From the NCBI RefSeq assembly GCF_000499845.2, contig NC_023757.2:1-64000 (forward strand): a DNA stretch of 64,000 bases. The letters are read 5' to 3'. Numbering within the stretch: the stretch's first letter is position 1; each line of letters starts with the position of its first letter. Below, piece by piece: positions 33,901 to 47,569 of the stretch. The DNA comes from Phaseolus vulgaris (lineage: Eukaryota > Streptophyta > Magnoliopsida > Fabales > Fabaceae). The notes beneath the pieces were generated by a model that did no database searches, was not told the DNA's origin, and saw only the letters and a program-made list of their open reading frames with translations. A program made the translations under genes and the position numbers.

Positions 33901-36900
33901 ATTTGAAACTTACTTTCCAATTTAGGAACAATTAATCATTCCACTATTAAGCATGACAATAACCAGTTATTCACTAACCACTGTTTGAACATTATTAACC
34001 AAGTGAGTGATTATTCAATTCCAAAATCAAAAATAATTTAACAAATATTATTTTTCATCTTCTGTATTTATGCAAGAAAAATAAAGAAAAAAATTTGAGG
34101 GCTTCAATGAATTTGACATACGGGTAAAGAGAACAGAAAATATTTCAATGAATTAACGCCATAGTGTTGCACTTTCTTCGTTCTGACTTGGCTCTGTTAT
34201 TGGGATAATAATAATGTACTACTTATACAACTTTACAAGTTTTAACACTTCGATATAAAAGCACACACAAAGTATGTGCTCTACAATTCTCCAGTCAAAC
34301 AGTCCCTACCATCTGACATAGTGAAGTATGTCTGCAAGAGATCAACCTAAAGTACTCACAGTACACTTGCATAAAGTTATCAGTAGTAGTAAAGTGAAAA
34401 ATAGAAAATGGGAATGAAATGGAAAAATTTAGAAACTATCTAATTATTTTGCATTAACTCAGATGATGAGTACACAGTATACCTATCAAAGAAAACATCT
34501 TTGCTGATGGGGCATTCGTCAAAGGTGTACCAAGTACCAAACCATGAGGATCAAACATATAAAAGAAGCCACTAGAAATGACTGAGAGAAGGTCACATAT
34601 GGAATAGCAGCTAACCAATCCCAAACCATAGTTAATTGTGTTGCCACGCAATCTCCATGGAGGACGGAGCTGGAAATTACTAAATTCCTCTCGACTCAAG
34701 CAGGCACCTTCAAAGATTGCTACAAGGGCAGGCCCTTGGAATTCACCTGTATAAAGAAATCATACCATGTTAACTGAAATTTAGAAAAGTAATCCAAAAC
34801 AGCTAAACACAGTATGGTAATTTCACACGCAACAGACGGCATTAACTTTGAAATACCCCTAGCTGCAGACTAACTATGTGTATTCCATAAGTTAAGCTAG
34901 ACAACACAGGCATCCAATGATGTTCGCAAACTTAGTAAGAAAATAAGTCCCTGTGCACACAACTCCACAATTCCATAGTCTAGGGAAAGTCAGGTAAGCA
35001 GCCTCTAGCAACCTAACCAACCGAGCAGGGAAGCTGTTTCTAGGACTAGAACTTGTTACGATAACGTCACAAGGCAGCAACCTAACTGCTTGATGAGAAG
35101 GGAAAATATACACCTTGAGCTCTAGAAGAACATCCAACATGATACATCAATCAAGAAATATCCTCCTATTCAATGGACCAAGTCTTTGGTCGTCCTTTAT
35201 AAAAAATTAACAGTTCAAGTAGGTTCACTCACTAGGCATGGTGGGCTGGGAGGGCAGCAGCCCATTATCTCTCCACTGTAGAAAGCCAAAATTATTCACT
35301 ACTCAGGTGAAGCCAGACTCATATGGTGCCCTTGACTAACATAATCTTAAACATGCCCTCCTCAAAAAAACGTGTTCTCTCTGTTTGGGCCCCCTGAATA
35401 AACTGGTCTAGCAATGCTTTCGTTCCTGCTGTAAGACCCAATTAGACTCAATTCCCAACATTATTTAGGCAGGTCATCATGGTCAATCCACCAGTCAAAC
35501 ACAACACAGACAGTAGCCATTATCCACAACCTTGGATGCCTTACCCAGGTTAAAAAAGAATAACACTACCCGCCTTGCACCAAGAAGAACATGATATACT
35601 CTAAAAGAATACAGAACAAAAGGAAATGAATAGAATCGTCAAAATAATAAAAACTCTACAAATATTCTTAACACATTTATTCAGAGCTCTATACATCCTC
35701 ATTGAAAGAGAGAGAGAGGAAGTGCACCAATTAAATTATCAACCATTCAGAAAGATAATTTGGTCCTCAAAGGCACCATCAGCATCCAATCACAGCACAA
35801 CACTAAGATGACACATCAAAATCTTCCATTTATTAATATAATGATATTGGGCAAATGCTTCAAACATCAAATAAGTATTCTAAAAAAAGGTTTTTATAAG
35901 AAATAACACAAGCTTCTCAAATGTTTAGAATAAGCAAACAAAATTACACAGAAACCAAAGCCTATACATTTACCTGAACATAAATATCCAATTTTATTAA
36001 AACATATCTAAAAATTACCTAAATTGTGCTGCAGCAGGGATTGGCGAGGATGTTCCCTCTTATCATAAATTAGGTGTAATCTCTTGGCTTGGCAGCAATC
36101 TGCCAACTCAAGAAGGTCAAACAACAAAAACTCATCGTTTCCATACTGCGCCAAAAGTTCATTCACTTTATTATAGTCCATGCAGGGCAGATCTTTAGTC
36201 AAATCATCACTGACTAAAGAAAGGCATCGAACTGACTGTACACCAAGTTTGTCTGCCAAATCATTGCCTATAACTGGATGCACAAAATGTCTCCCAATAA
36301 GAGAGCTGTTTTCGAGCCAAGGTGCATCGTTATATACAAGATCTCCTGCTTGCATCAGAACTCCAAAATCATTAGGAATCAACAAGGGGCAATCAAAAGT
36401 CTCAAAAAGTGGCTTCTCCAAGCAACATTCTGCTATGGCTTCAAGGACACGATGGACAAAATTTAACTGATCAGTAGAGAGAGGAACCCCATGCACATCA
36501 TTCTGCAACCTTTGTAATACTTGAAGATAGTCTGAAATACCAAAACTCAATCTAACCCCCAACTTTATCAACAAATCTTTATACTCTGATAGTTCAGATG
36601 GAACAACATACAAATAAGGTGTATATTTTACAGGTGAATCAAATGCCAGTGCATTTGGTGATACAAAATCATCACCAATCCAAACCCATGAAGCACTATC
36701 TAACCCTGCTTTCAGGTTATTGATATCCTCAGTATTAATAAATTCCTGCAATTTTGAGTAAAGGCAAGGTATTTCCTTTTGCAGCTGTGCATCAAAACTG
36801 GGATCCAGCAGTGAGTTTATCTTAAGCTGCTGATAGGACTTAGATAGCTCAATTAACTGCCTTATTAGAACACCAATATTTGGGCAATCCATCCACCCAA

Positions 36901-39900
36901 GTTCAGTCTGTAGATACGTAGAGTCACATTCACCGTCTAAAATGAACATTGAGGAAGATACCATCCACATCTGTGATTTAGGCCTCACACTAGTGGGGGG
37001 CGCTACTACTTGGTTATTGGATTTTAACCATGGAAGTCCCCTAACAGCTGGATCAGAAATTACTGGACACCAAGAGATTAGCTTCAATTCAGACCAAAAC
37101 TCTTCTTCTGCCATATCAAATGTTGAGCTGCTTAAAAATGAATCAATATCAGTTAGACAGGTCTGTTCTTTAGGGAAGCCATCATTTACAAAAGCATCAT
37201 CCATTATGCTGCTACTTCCCAGAGCCACATCACCCTGTTGATCATCATTCTTACTTCCTCCTTTATTTGAGAGCTTATAGGCTAATGTATCTAAAAGATC
37301 CAGTAACTCTCCACCATGCTTGGAGGCATCAATGTCCCCAGAATCATGCAAGAGGCTGACTGATCTAGCACAATCAAGCAAGCCAGTAAATCCCAGAGTT
37401 TTCCTAAGTCCAAGACAAACTAAAGTATCCAAAATTCCATGATCTAAGAATTTGTCAGAAGGAAAGAAAACATTCCCATGAAGCATCTTTTTAAGGTGAG
37501 GAACCCGAGGATCATAAAGCCTGCAATAACAATCTAGTCAGCAATCCAAACGTCAGTTTTAAGCAAGTAAAATACTTAATCAAGAAGCTTAACCTTTCAA
37601 GGATAAAACATCAGTACAAGAAAGCGGCAGCTGAAAATTCAGTGTTTATTTACATAAATAATTTGGAACAAATTACAAATGCTTTGATGTCTAATTACAA
37701 TTTTCTCAAGTAATTATCCATAAATTGTTTTAGTTGAGTCAAACTTCAACATTAGTGCAAAAATATAAGATGTCAAATCAAAGCATGACTAATTTCCAAT
37801 GAAATTTAGGTTGCAGATTAATTTAGGATACATTTAATATATACCATTGAAATGTCAATAAATTCCTCATCAATAAAAATAACTGAAATTCTCATCACAT
37901 CTTCATATTTTTTTCCAGCATGTGCAGATGGTTTAAAAAATAATTGTTTTTAGAGAGCTTCTGGGCTGAGTAGATCTTTGACAGTGAGAAAGTCATATAG
38001 CCATAACAAAAGTTCACAAGGAAAAAATAAGCTAGTGGATTTTGAAACATTGATCACATATAAATGTATACCATATATATCTGCAAGATGAAACAGCTAA
38101 AAATAATGCCAACATGACAAATGCAATTCAACCATAACACAGTCTTCTAATAGAATAGTAAACAAACTTTTCAGATATGCATGATGTTTTCTACCATTTT
38201 TTTCAATGTCCACCCATAATAGTGCAATAAAAAGCTAACTGGCTTTAAATAACAATATCCATCAACCCACTAATAAAAGAATAAAGTTGAGGGAAATTGT
38301 AAAAGTATATTCTTTTTGCTTTCCTTGTGGAAAGAATTTAAATTCCTAATTTAGAAATCTAGAACATGTTACATTGCAAACTTGCAATTAATGTTCTTCC
38401 TTGTACAAAACTCATACTGGTGCTGACCATTTAGAAGCAAAACCACAGAAAATGCAACTTAAAATACAATAGAGGATAACTTATTGGGAATTATTGAAAT
38501 TTTATTTCAATAAATAGGATATTACCTGGATGGTTGTTGCCAAGATCCATTGGCTGCCTGAACAAATTGTGCACAGGAGAATGAAGACTTGAGAGAGAGA
38601 TCCTCTTCAATCAAATGTTGTACGTCATGCAGAATGTCTGAAACAATTTCTTGCCTCGAAAGGAACTCTGACATGTGATTGAAAATGTGATCTTTGTAGA
38701 ATTCCACTTTAGTTGGTTCTTTCATCCCTAAATACCTCTTCATAATGACCCGCTCCGTTTCTGATTCAGTTCTTAAGAAGTTATCATTTAAAAGATCTTC
38801 ACAAACACCAGTAGGACCAAGCCATTTAATAGGATTACTCAAACTTACTAGTTTTCTGCTTTTGTATGACTCAAATATCGGAAGGTGTTTGATGATTTCA
38901 ATATGCATGTCATCAATATGCTCTTCGGAAAACCATTTTGTTTGGAGAATAAAACTTCGGAGTTCATGAAGCTCCCCTTCAGATACATCTATAAAGATCC
39001 CCTCAATCTTTTGTGGTTCCAAAGCAATAGCCAAAAACACATTTAGTACACCTCTTGCTGTTGCTGACTGCACAAAGCATTCCAATTTAGGGTGATCCAA
39101 TAACATATCATGTCTCAAGAATAAACATCCAACCTTCACTAATAAAGAAGACATCTTCTCACTCCATCCATCATTTCTTATCACATTCAATTTTTGTGCT
39201 AACTGCATTAGGCAGTCATCCCCAACTGGCAATATAGGCCACTTAGAAAACATGATAAGATCATCACAATATGATTTCAGATAGTTCCACAGTAGTTGCA
39301 ACCACTCTACACTTGGTTGGCCATGAATACCAGGAGTCCACCTCACTTGCCGAGCATGTTGCCACTCTACAGGAAGTAATTTCACAAGAAGTTTCTCGAG
39401 CAACTGGCATGACAAGAAAGAAATGTTTGTGCCATCTGTTTCGGCAATGTAACAAAGTTTTCTGTAAACTTCTTCAGGAATTGCACAATCTACAAGTTGA
39501 TGAGGAATGGAATCTTTCAAAAGGCCATATTCATCACCACGTGCAATGTAAACTCTTTCTCCAACTCCCTTCATATCAATCGATGTAAAGGAACCATCTG
39601 CAACTGGTAACAAATGCAAGCCACATAGAGCATCAAACTGCAAGGATTTTTGCAAGTCATGTAAGCAATATTCAAGAGTCAGAATCATTGCATCCCTATC
39701 TTTGAATTCACGCTTCCTTCTGATTAAAAGAGACCTTAACAGCTTAGGAGTCAGAAAATGCAATGATGGACAGATTTCCATAAACCTTTCAGAAAGTGAC
39801 TGTGGAAGAGTAACGAGAGGTAGAGAAGCCCCACACAGCGCTTTTACAAGCTCAGCTGCCTTGAGGAAAGTAAAATCAGGAAATATAGCATGTTTGGTTG

Positions 39901-42900
39901 AAATCCACTGACCTCCTCTAGCTTCTGTATACAATACACGGAGATTAAACTCAGCAACAAATTGATAGAGTTTCCGTACTGCTGATGCCCAAGGTTCTAA
40001 TCCTAATGTTGTTGGCCACAACGAGAAGAACACATTGCAAGGACCAATCTCTGATGCTATCTTCTCAAGCAAACGACCATATGCAGGGGCAACAACATTT
40101 TCAAGGAGGAAAATATTCCAGTCTGAGCGTTTTCTTCCACCTCCAGCCATATCAGAACCAAACCAGATATCCCTGCGATTTGAAGATAATTCAAAGTATG
40201 CATTCACATGAGCAGGAAGACCAGTACTGATTGGTAAAGGTAAAAAGCAGAATGCACGACCTTCAAAATTTTCCAGCAAATGATTAGGCAAACTAACATT
40301 TTGAAACAGATCAGGAGAAACAATGCAATGATCCCCCTTTGAACTTTCAACCGGGTCAACATCAAGCTTTACAGAATTCAAATATGCAGCAACGCATGCC
40401 CAAGGAACAAAATTGTAACAGCTACTATTGGCTGTTTCAGACGTTTTCTTTTGAGCATTACCTAAACATTCAGTTGTTATCCAATAGTGTGAACTACAAC
40501 CAGATGTACTTTGCTCAGTAATAAGGTACTTCTGGCATTTATAAGGCAAATCTCTACCAATGGATAGGCTTAGTTTCTTCAGAAACTGAGCTCTATTCAT
40601 TCCAACACGTCTACTTTCCTTGAAGAAGTTGAACACATCCTGTGCTCCAGCAGATCCAACTTCAGGCTCACCAATATTGTTTCTGCATACACGGTGCAAT
40701 AGGTGCATTTCATTCACTGTTCCTTCCTTCACAAAAATAGAGATAGATTTCACATTGCGCAGGAAAAGTAATGTTTCAGAAACAACCTCAGAAAAAGAAG
40801 CAAAAAGAGATCTGACATCTTCAGGTGTATAAATTTCCTTTTTGATTTGGCTCCGGGAGGCCACACCTGCGGTTCTAAGAGGGAATCGAAATAATGTACC
40901 AGGAAAAGGATGTTGCAAATCACATCCAAAATGTAGCATTGGGGAAAATTGGTCAGGAAATTGCTCCAAAATTTGTCGTCCCACAAACTTAATTCGTAAA
41001 CCAGGGTGTGAAGGAGAAATCCCAGGCAAATTACTGGCATGAGGATCAAACATTACAATATTTTCTCCAGAAACAAACATAGGGATGTCTGTAAAGTGAT
41101 AGACACAATTAAATCCTAGTCCAAATCTCCCAATTGCAAAAGCCTTCTCAAGTTTACTTTCTTGACCAATACGAGATATTGCATAAAGATCTTGGGGACT
41201 AAAAACTGAGTCATTGAAACAGTATAGAGCAGGACCTTGCCAATCAGCCATTTCAGGAGAAAGAATAGAAGAAGTCCCATAGTGAGAATTATCCAAAAGA
41301 AATATTACTTCAGAAGCTCCTGCATCTTCTGCATTTTGTACCAGCTCAAATAGGGTCCCAGGTCCATCAGCATACATTTCAAGTATATGCTTAAGCCTTG
41401 TAGTCAAAGCCTCATGCTGTCCAAAAGCCTCAGCAGCTCCAGACAGGCCAAAATTCATTGAATCTGAACTCTCTGCCAGCAACATCCGGCGAAGAGAGCA
41501 AACTCCAAGTTTTTCTGCTACATCATTAGAAATGTTTCCATGCACAAATTTTTGAACTGTTCTCTTTGCATTCCAAGCCACAGTTGGGGCACTGCCAAAT
41601 GAGCCACTAGAATCATCAGAGCCAAGCAACCAGGGGGCATCATTATAAACCAAGTCACCGGCAAGAAATAGTCTACTTGACACATCTGGAAGATAGAGCT
41701 GGACTTTTTGTTCATGATGGTAAACTTCAGCTATATGATGCACTATTAGCGTGACAGCCCTTATCTCCTGTGTGTCAAGAGGAGATGATCCTTTTCTAAC
41801 TGCCATCCTATGAAGAATATTAGCATAATCAGCAGGTTGCAAGAATTCACGAATACCAAGTTCAAGAAACAATTTTTTGAAAACTGCCAAATCAACTGGG
41901 ATAACACGAATATATGGAGCCAAATGAAGAGGACCATCCAGGACAACTTCTTCAGAAGTTGCAAATCCATCCCCCACCCAAATCCATCGACATCCTTCAA
42001 GAACAGCTTTTACAATCTCAATCTCATCTGAAGACATCATTCCAGACAGTATTGAGTATATTCTCGGCATTGACAAAGCTAATTCCTGCCTAAGAACTTG
42101 ATCAGACACAATCTCATTGTTTTTCCCAAGCTCCAGTAACTGTGCAGCAATTACACCTCCTCCAGGTGGAGACATCCATCCCAGGCCATACAATAAAGCT
42201 GTGGAAGAGCATTCAACATCCAATATCCGCATGCTAGCTGAGACAAGCCACAAATCATTCAGTGGCCTTACAAGTTTTGGAGGAGCAACCATTGATGACA
42301 CAACTGGCCATGGTAATGACTGAAAAGGAGTAGTGACTAAAACTGGGCACCAGGAAATCAGTCGTAGGTCATTCCAGAATTTTTCAAGATCAGATTTTGT
42401 GTTGCTAGACCTAAAAGCAGTTGTTGCTCGTGACAATATTCGGTTAACTGCTCCTTTATTATCAACAACTTGATCAGGAAGCCACTTTAATGAATTAACT
42501 TCAAGGTAAGAGAAAAGCACTTTCCCTCTTAAATATGCCTTTTGTTGATCCTCATGCATCAAGCGATCAATGCATCGAGCACATTCTAAAACAGTATCTG
42601 GAGACACAGAAGTTCTAAGTCCCAGGCCTCGTAGAATATTAAGTATTTCAGATTCTCGAAAAGCCCCAGAAGGGAAACTATCTGAGTCTTCTAGTAATGC
42701 ATATAGTTCTTCATTACAAGGATCATATAAAACTGAAGGACACTTAAGAGCACCAGTGAGTGTCGGTATGAATTTCAAATTTTTCAATGAGTCCCTGATA
42801 TTTGTATCTTCAAGGGACAAAAGTGCCAAATTTTGTAGAACTGATAACATAATGTTATCCCGAACATCAGCTTGCAACTCGCCAACTCTATTAAAAACAT

Positions 42901-45900
42901 GTTGCATGTAAAATTGTGCTTTACCCATTCTCTCAACTCCATAACATCTTGACAAAATATCCTCTTCTACTTTTGAGGATTTGACCATGAACTCGATGCC
43001 CGCCAGAATAATCTCCGGCACATCCAATGGTGGTAAGTACATTCGAGGATTTTCTAAGGCAGAGAATTGGAAATCATCGGCAGAATCTCTTCCATAGACT
43101 CTAAATATAGGTAATCTCTTGCAAAACCGTATGCTAAATTCATCCATAGAGTGTCCAACATACCATTTAGGATCAAGAAGAAATCTTCGGAGTTCATTTC
43201 TTTCTTCAGTTACTAGACTATCAAGTGAAGCATGCATAACATCAGGACTAGAAACTACATTAAATATTGATTCCAAAACACCTGTTGCACTGTCATCACA
43301 TACATAACTAGATATATCTGGATGCTCAATTACATAATTTGGATTCAATATATTACATCCAACTTTGACAAGGATATCCTGCACCGTTTCAGAGATATTG
43401 CTTCCATTGATCATTTTCAATTGTCTGGAAGGTTTCAACAGATGCCCCGATGTGGAAGGCAAAATTGGCCAATCAATAAATAGTGGTAATATTTCAGTGT
43501 GCTTTCCTAGATATTGCCAGAATAGCAGAAACCATGATGATGTTGGCTTTTGACAAGAGTCAGGGTTCCAAAACACTTTACTTCTATATTTCCAATCACC
43601 TGGCATAAATGCAGGGAATAGCTTAGCAAAATGGTGAATACTACAAAGAATGACATTGGTTTTTGAGGACATCGCAATGCCAGAGAGTCTGCTCAATATA
43701 TTGGGAGGAATGTTCTGATCAATTACTCTATCAGAAACCGGATGCATAAGTTTGTATTCTAATTCATCACAAATGAAATAAGAGACTTCTTTTGATGCTT
43801 CTGAAAATGATGCAAAATTACCATTAGCTAAAGGAAGTAAAGGCAGATCATAAGCCTCTTTTCCAACATCATCATCAACCAAGTCCTCTAGGCAATATTC
43901 GAGCAATAGAAGTTTGTACTGTCTGCTCAAATAATTAAATGTACCATTTTCTCTAAGAAATTGACGTACTGTACCAGAGGTAACCACCTTGCTTGAACTA
44001 TACTGTAAAAGCATATCAAACAATGAATTAGGCAAATGCACAACTGGCATTCCCAGCTGCATCAGAGCCAAACCAAGGTCTTCACTTTTGGTGAATTTTT
44101 CATCATGAAGAAAGGCTTCACTTGGTGATACCCAACTTCCTCCATTGACATCCGAATACAGAACTGTAGCATTACCAATATTTTTGTATATTTGTTGAAC
44201 CAATATATTCCATGGCTCTTCAAAACTTCCAATAGGCCATAAAGAATAGTAAATGTCTGTTGGCCCTAACAATTCTTTAATACCAAGTAGCATATGCGTA
44301 AAAGCAGGAGCAACAAGATCTTCCAAAAGAAGCCTATTCCAGATAGAACGAACTTTTCCACTTCTGTCCATGTCATCCCCATACCAGATACCACGACGAT
44401 TTGATGAGACCTCAAAGAATCCATTGACTTGTACAGTAAGGCCAGTTCTAACAGGTAGTGGAAGAAAACAGAAAGCCTGACCAGTCCTAAGAATATTGTT
44501 CTGTGAAAAACACAATACAATAATAAGAGGAATGGACCATGAATATCTATCTATCTATATGTATATATATAAACAAAGGGCTCCAAAAAATAAGGAAGAA
44601 TCACACTTGTGCATGTAATATCTTTGTCATGGGTAACTTTATCACCTCAATCATTTTCTTATTTAGACTGGGACACCTATAAAACAAAGCAAGTTCTAAT
44701 GGACGCATCATGCGTCATGGAAAACATTACATATAACAGATTCACCATAATGGCAGTTTGTTTTAAACAAAATTCTAAAAATAAATCTAGAAACAGAAAA
44801 AACAATCAAGAATTTAAACTAGCAACATACCATGAAAAATACCATATTCTACAAGAACAAAGGGAAAGAAAGTAAAACAAGCAGAGGACCAAAAAACATA
44901 GAAAGCTGTAACACATCAGTATAGAGCTTTAGTCCACTTGATGGCCTATTAAAGATACAACTCTGATCTAAATACCATATCCAGAACACAAACAAGCAAC
45001 AGCATGATTGCATTTTTCTCTGAAACAACCACCCCATTGATCTCCCAAAACCTCTAACCAGAGGAGTGAAATCTTTTCAAACACTTTGAACAAGCCCAAG
45101 AAGTTTTTATACTTCAAACAGAGTTACATGCTTAACTTTGAATCATCAATTGCAGTCAAAATTAATTGCAGGTCTGTATGAACCAAAATGTAGGTAAATG
45201 GGACACCACTTTCAACTGACTTCACTTCCACAATAAGATTAAAGTTAATAATGGTGCAGAATCAAAAGCAAATTCAAAGTTATAGACAACTACAATTCAA
45301 TGTGTGTATGCACGAGAGAGGGAGAGAGAGAGAGAAAGAGAGAGAGAGGAGGCTGGGGCAACAGCAAAAGGCATAAGATATTGAAAATTACTTTTGTTGA
45401 ATTTTCAGAAATGCATGCCGCAATTGATGCCCAGGGCAGCAAGTGAATGTCATAATCTTTTGATGCAGTAGTAGCAAAAGAGCCAATCCTACTAGATGCT
45501 GCAGCCATGGTTTGCACCACATAAAATCTCTCGGTTTGCCTCTTAACTTCATCACCACTTATTCTCTCACTTAAGAATTCCAATTGAAATGCATCCATTT
45601 CAGCAGTAGTATTTAAACATTTAGACAATCTGACCAGTGCCTGTCGATGCCAAACTGTATCATCAGATACTGAACTGACAGAACATGAATAAATTTTCTT
45701 AGGTTTAGGTTCTCCAACATCCCACAAATACATTTCAATGCACAGCACACTCTTAAGAAAGAGAAGTGCCAAAACCCCTTCTTCGAAGAGCTGCACAAAC
45801 ATGGAGGAAATGTCTTCTGGTGAATATGCTTGCCTTGAGAGCTTACTTCTGGCTGCCTGGTCTGCATTCCTCAAAGGAAAACGGAACAAAGTTCCAGAAA

Positions 45901-47569
45901 AAGGACTTTGCATGTCACAACCAAATGCACAATATGGGGAAAACTGGTCCCTGTAAAAGGAGAGGGCAGATGAGCCAGTGAAATCAATCCGCTTCCCGGG
46001 ATTTGCTGCAGAAACTCTTGGAAGATAAGCACCCTGAGGATCAAACAATACAACATATTTGCCGCTCACAAAAGAGGGAAGATCTGTCAAATGGTACACT
46101 GAGTTGAAGCCAACCCTAAAATGCATATGCAGAACAAAATGATGAAAGAATTAGAGAAATGCAGAGAACCCAAAAATCAGGTCAATAAGATTTTTTTTCC
46201 AGAAAAAAAAAAGGACAGACAGAGAAAGGGAAACCAGCAACGTTGGTTATTGAACAAAATGACAATTTTGAAAGAGTAATGATATAAAAACACTCCTATA
46301 TATCAAACACCTCGTCACCACCTATCCCTTCTCTCTATCTCTATCTTCCTATCATACCTACACTTCTTTCTTTTTACTCTCTTTCTCTCTATGTGGATTA
46401 GCATTTAAGTGTCCTTGGACAGCTTTCCTTTTCTTTTTAAATATGAGTGCAACTATATCTATAGGTACACTAAATGACAAACATTAAAATTCAACAACAT
46501 CCCCCATTCAGTTTATGAATAAAAATCATTATGACATTCCCACACATCAATCTCATTATCAGAGCCTTGACATTGCAGTACAGAAAGTCCAGCTTCAGTT
46601 CCTACAGTTCACTCGTCCATGAAAAGGAAATGATCAACAAAAACAAACCATCGGACTACATTTTTACATTCTCTCAAAACACATAAAATTCCAAAAACAT
46701 TCATACTCTATATAACTCCACAACTCCTTCATCAATCGTCAACAACCACACACCACTTCTCTCACCATAATTTCCGGTTACAACTAAAACAAAAAAATTA
46801 CACCTAAACAAGCGTACTATATTTTTGAAGTTCTCAACAAACACGAATAAGCTAGAAAAAACAATCAAAATCCATAACTATACAACTCCTTCGTCAATCT
46901 TCTACAACCAAACACATCACTTCTCTGACGATATTTTCCAGTAATAACTACAACAGCAACAAAATTCACAACAAAAGCAGTGCACTACGTTTTTTAACTT
47001 CTCACAAGCATAAAATACTAAAATCATCTATAAAAAAAATAGAACATAACAACACAACTCCTTTGTCAACAACCACACATTACTTCTCTCGCTATACTCC
47101 AGCGACAACTACAATAACTTCACTCCTTGGATTGAACCAATCATCAACACAAAACAAACACACAACACCAATCAACATAATCACAGTTCAATTGAATAAG
47201 CTCAATTACACCGCAGCGAAAAATAAGCTACCCGAAGCGACCGGTCTTGGAGGCCTGTCCGTGCTTGGCGCTTCCGCCGATCTTGGAGATGCTGACGAAA
47301 TCGTCCTCCGTGAAAGCGGCGTCGTTGTAGGCCAGCAGCGCCGGTCCCTGCCACTGCGCGAGAGAGTTCGCAAGCAGCGAGTCGCCGCGGTGAGAGCGTC
47401 GATCGAGGCAGAGCGAAACGGTGGTGGCGCCGGCGTCGTCTGCATTCTGTATGAGCTCCTTGAGCACCGTGGTTCCCTCCGGATAGTTGAGCAGAACCTC
47501 GCGGATGCGGCGCGTGAGATCAACCGTCTGGCCGAAATCTTCTAGAAATAACGATTCCGGAGACGCCAT
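24960..47569 (-). CDS. Giant sacsin-like protein with HSP90-type ATPase domains and RING finger
   Basis: Thirteen coding exons: 47569-47232, 46115-45392, 44500-38526, 37520-36019, 34746-34483, 33591-33371, 32113-31842, 31275-28245, 28162-28030, 27768-27245, 27148-26240, 25852-25673, 25157-24960. All borders are GT-AG, every phase matches, and the sum (14271 nt) gives 4756 aa. Start is MASPESLFLEDFGQTVDLT. ATPase domain 1: ELIQNADDAGA at 38-48 and GRFGVGFNSVYH from 110. Domain 2: ELVQNAEDAGA near 1400 and GRFGLGFNCVYH. Domain 3 is degenerate (DLLELADCCQA near 2815, lacking the Asn). A RING-HC finger closes the protein (C4710, C4713, C4725, H4727, C4730, C4733, C4740, C4743). Animal sacsin is a large co-chaperone without a RING; the plant form (Arabidopsis AT5G23110, from memory about 4700 aa) has one, suggesting a chaperone-linked ubiquitin ligase. 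Substrates are unknown. UTRs were not determined. Confidence 0.95.
32711..33074 (-). repeat. LTR-like direct repeat pair in intron 6 of the sacsin-like gene
   Basis: A ~64 bp segment at 32711-32774 (ACATCAACAATTTTCCCC, CCCTTTCAGACATT) recurs at 33007-33070 (ACATCAACAATCTTCCCCTC, CCCTTTCACACATT) in the same orientation, 296 bp apart. The wording 'gac ttccaa ctcac ... tcaacaat .. cccctcaa' is typical of LTR ends of legume retrotransposons, so this may be a nested, solo or terminal-repeat-in-miniature element. No coding part is present. Confidence 0.6.
34930..35115 (-). mobile_element. tRNA-derived SINE (Au-like) in intron 4 of the sacsin-like gene
   Basis: On the minus strand a degenerate Pol III A box (CAAGCAGTTAGGTTGCTG) is followed by a B-box-like GTAACAAGTTCTAGTCCT at about 35058-35042. 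Then come the segments GAAACAGCTTCCCTGC, AGGCTGCTTACCTGACTTTC, CCTAGACTATGGAATTG and GTGCACAGGG. This order (B box, GAAACAGCC, AAGGCTGCGTAC, GACCCT..CC, GTGCACYGGG) is the one known for plant Au-type SINEs. The element lies in the sense of the host transcript. The open frame across it is not a gene. Confidence 0.75.
45310..45352. repeat. (GA)n-rich microsatellite in intron 2
   Basis: Interrupted GAGAGA run within intron 2 of the sacsin-like gene. Confidence 0.85.
46720..47115. repeat. Three diverged ~165 bp tandem repeats in intron 1
   Basis: The phrase CAACTCCTTCATCAATCGTC, followed by AACAACCACACACCACTTCT and a pyrimidine/AC-rich tail, recurs in altered form at about 46721, 46883 and 47055 (spacings 162 and 172 bp). 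The unit makes up most of the 5' half of intron 1 of the sacsin-like gene, next to exon 1. No coding function. Confidence 0.75.

Noticed and set aside
34892..35140. 82-codon open frame in intron 4 of the sacsin-like gene
   Set aside because: It overlaps the SINE-like element and has no protein similarity that I can recognise.
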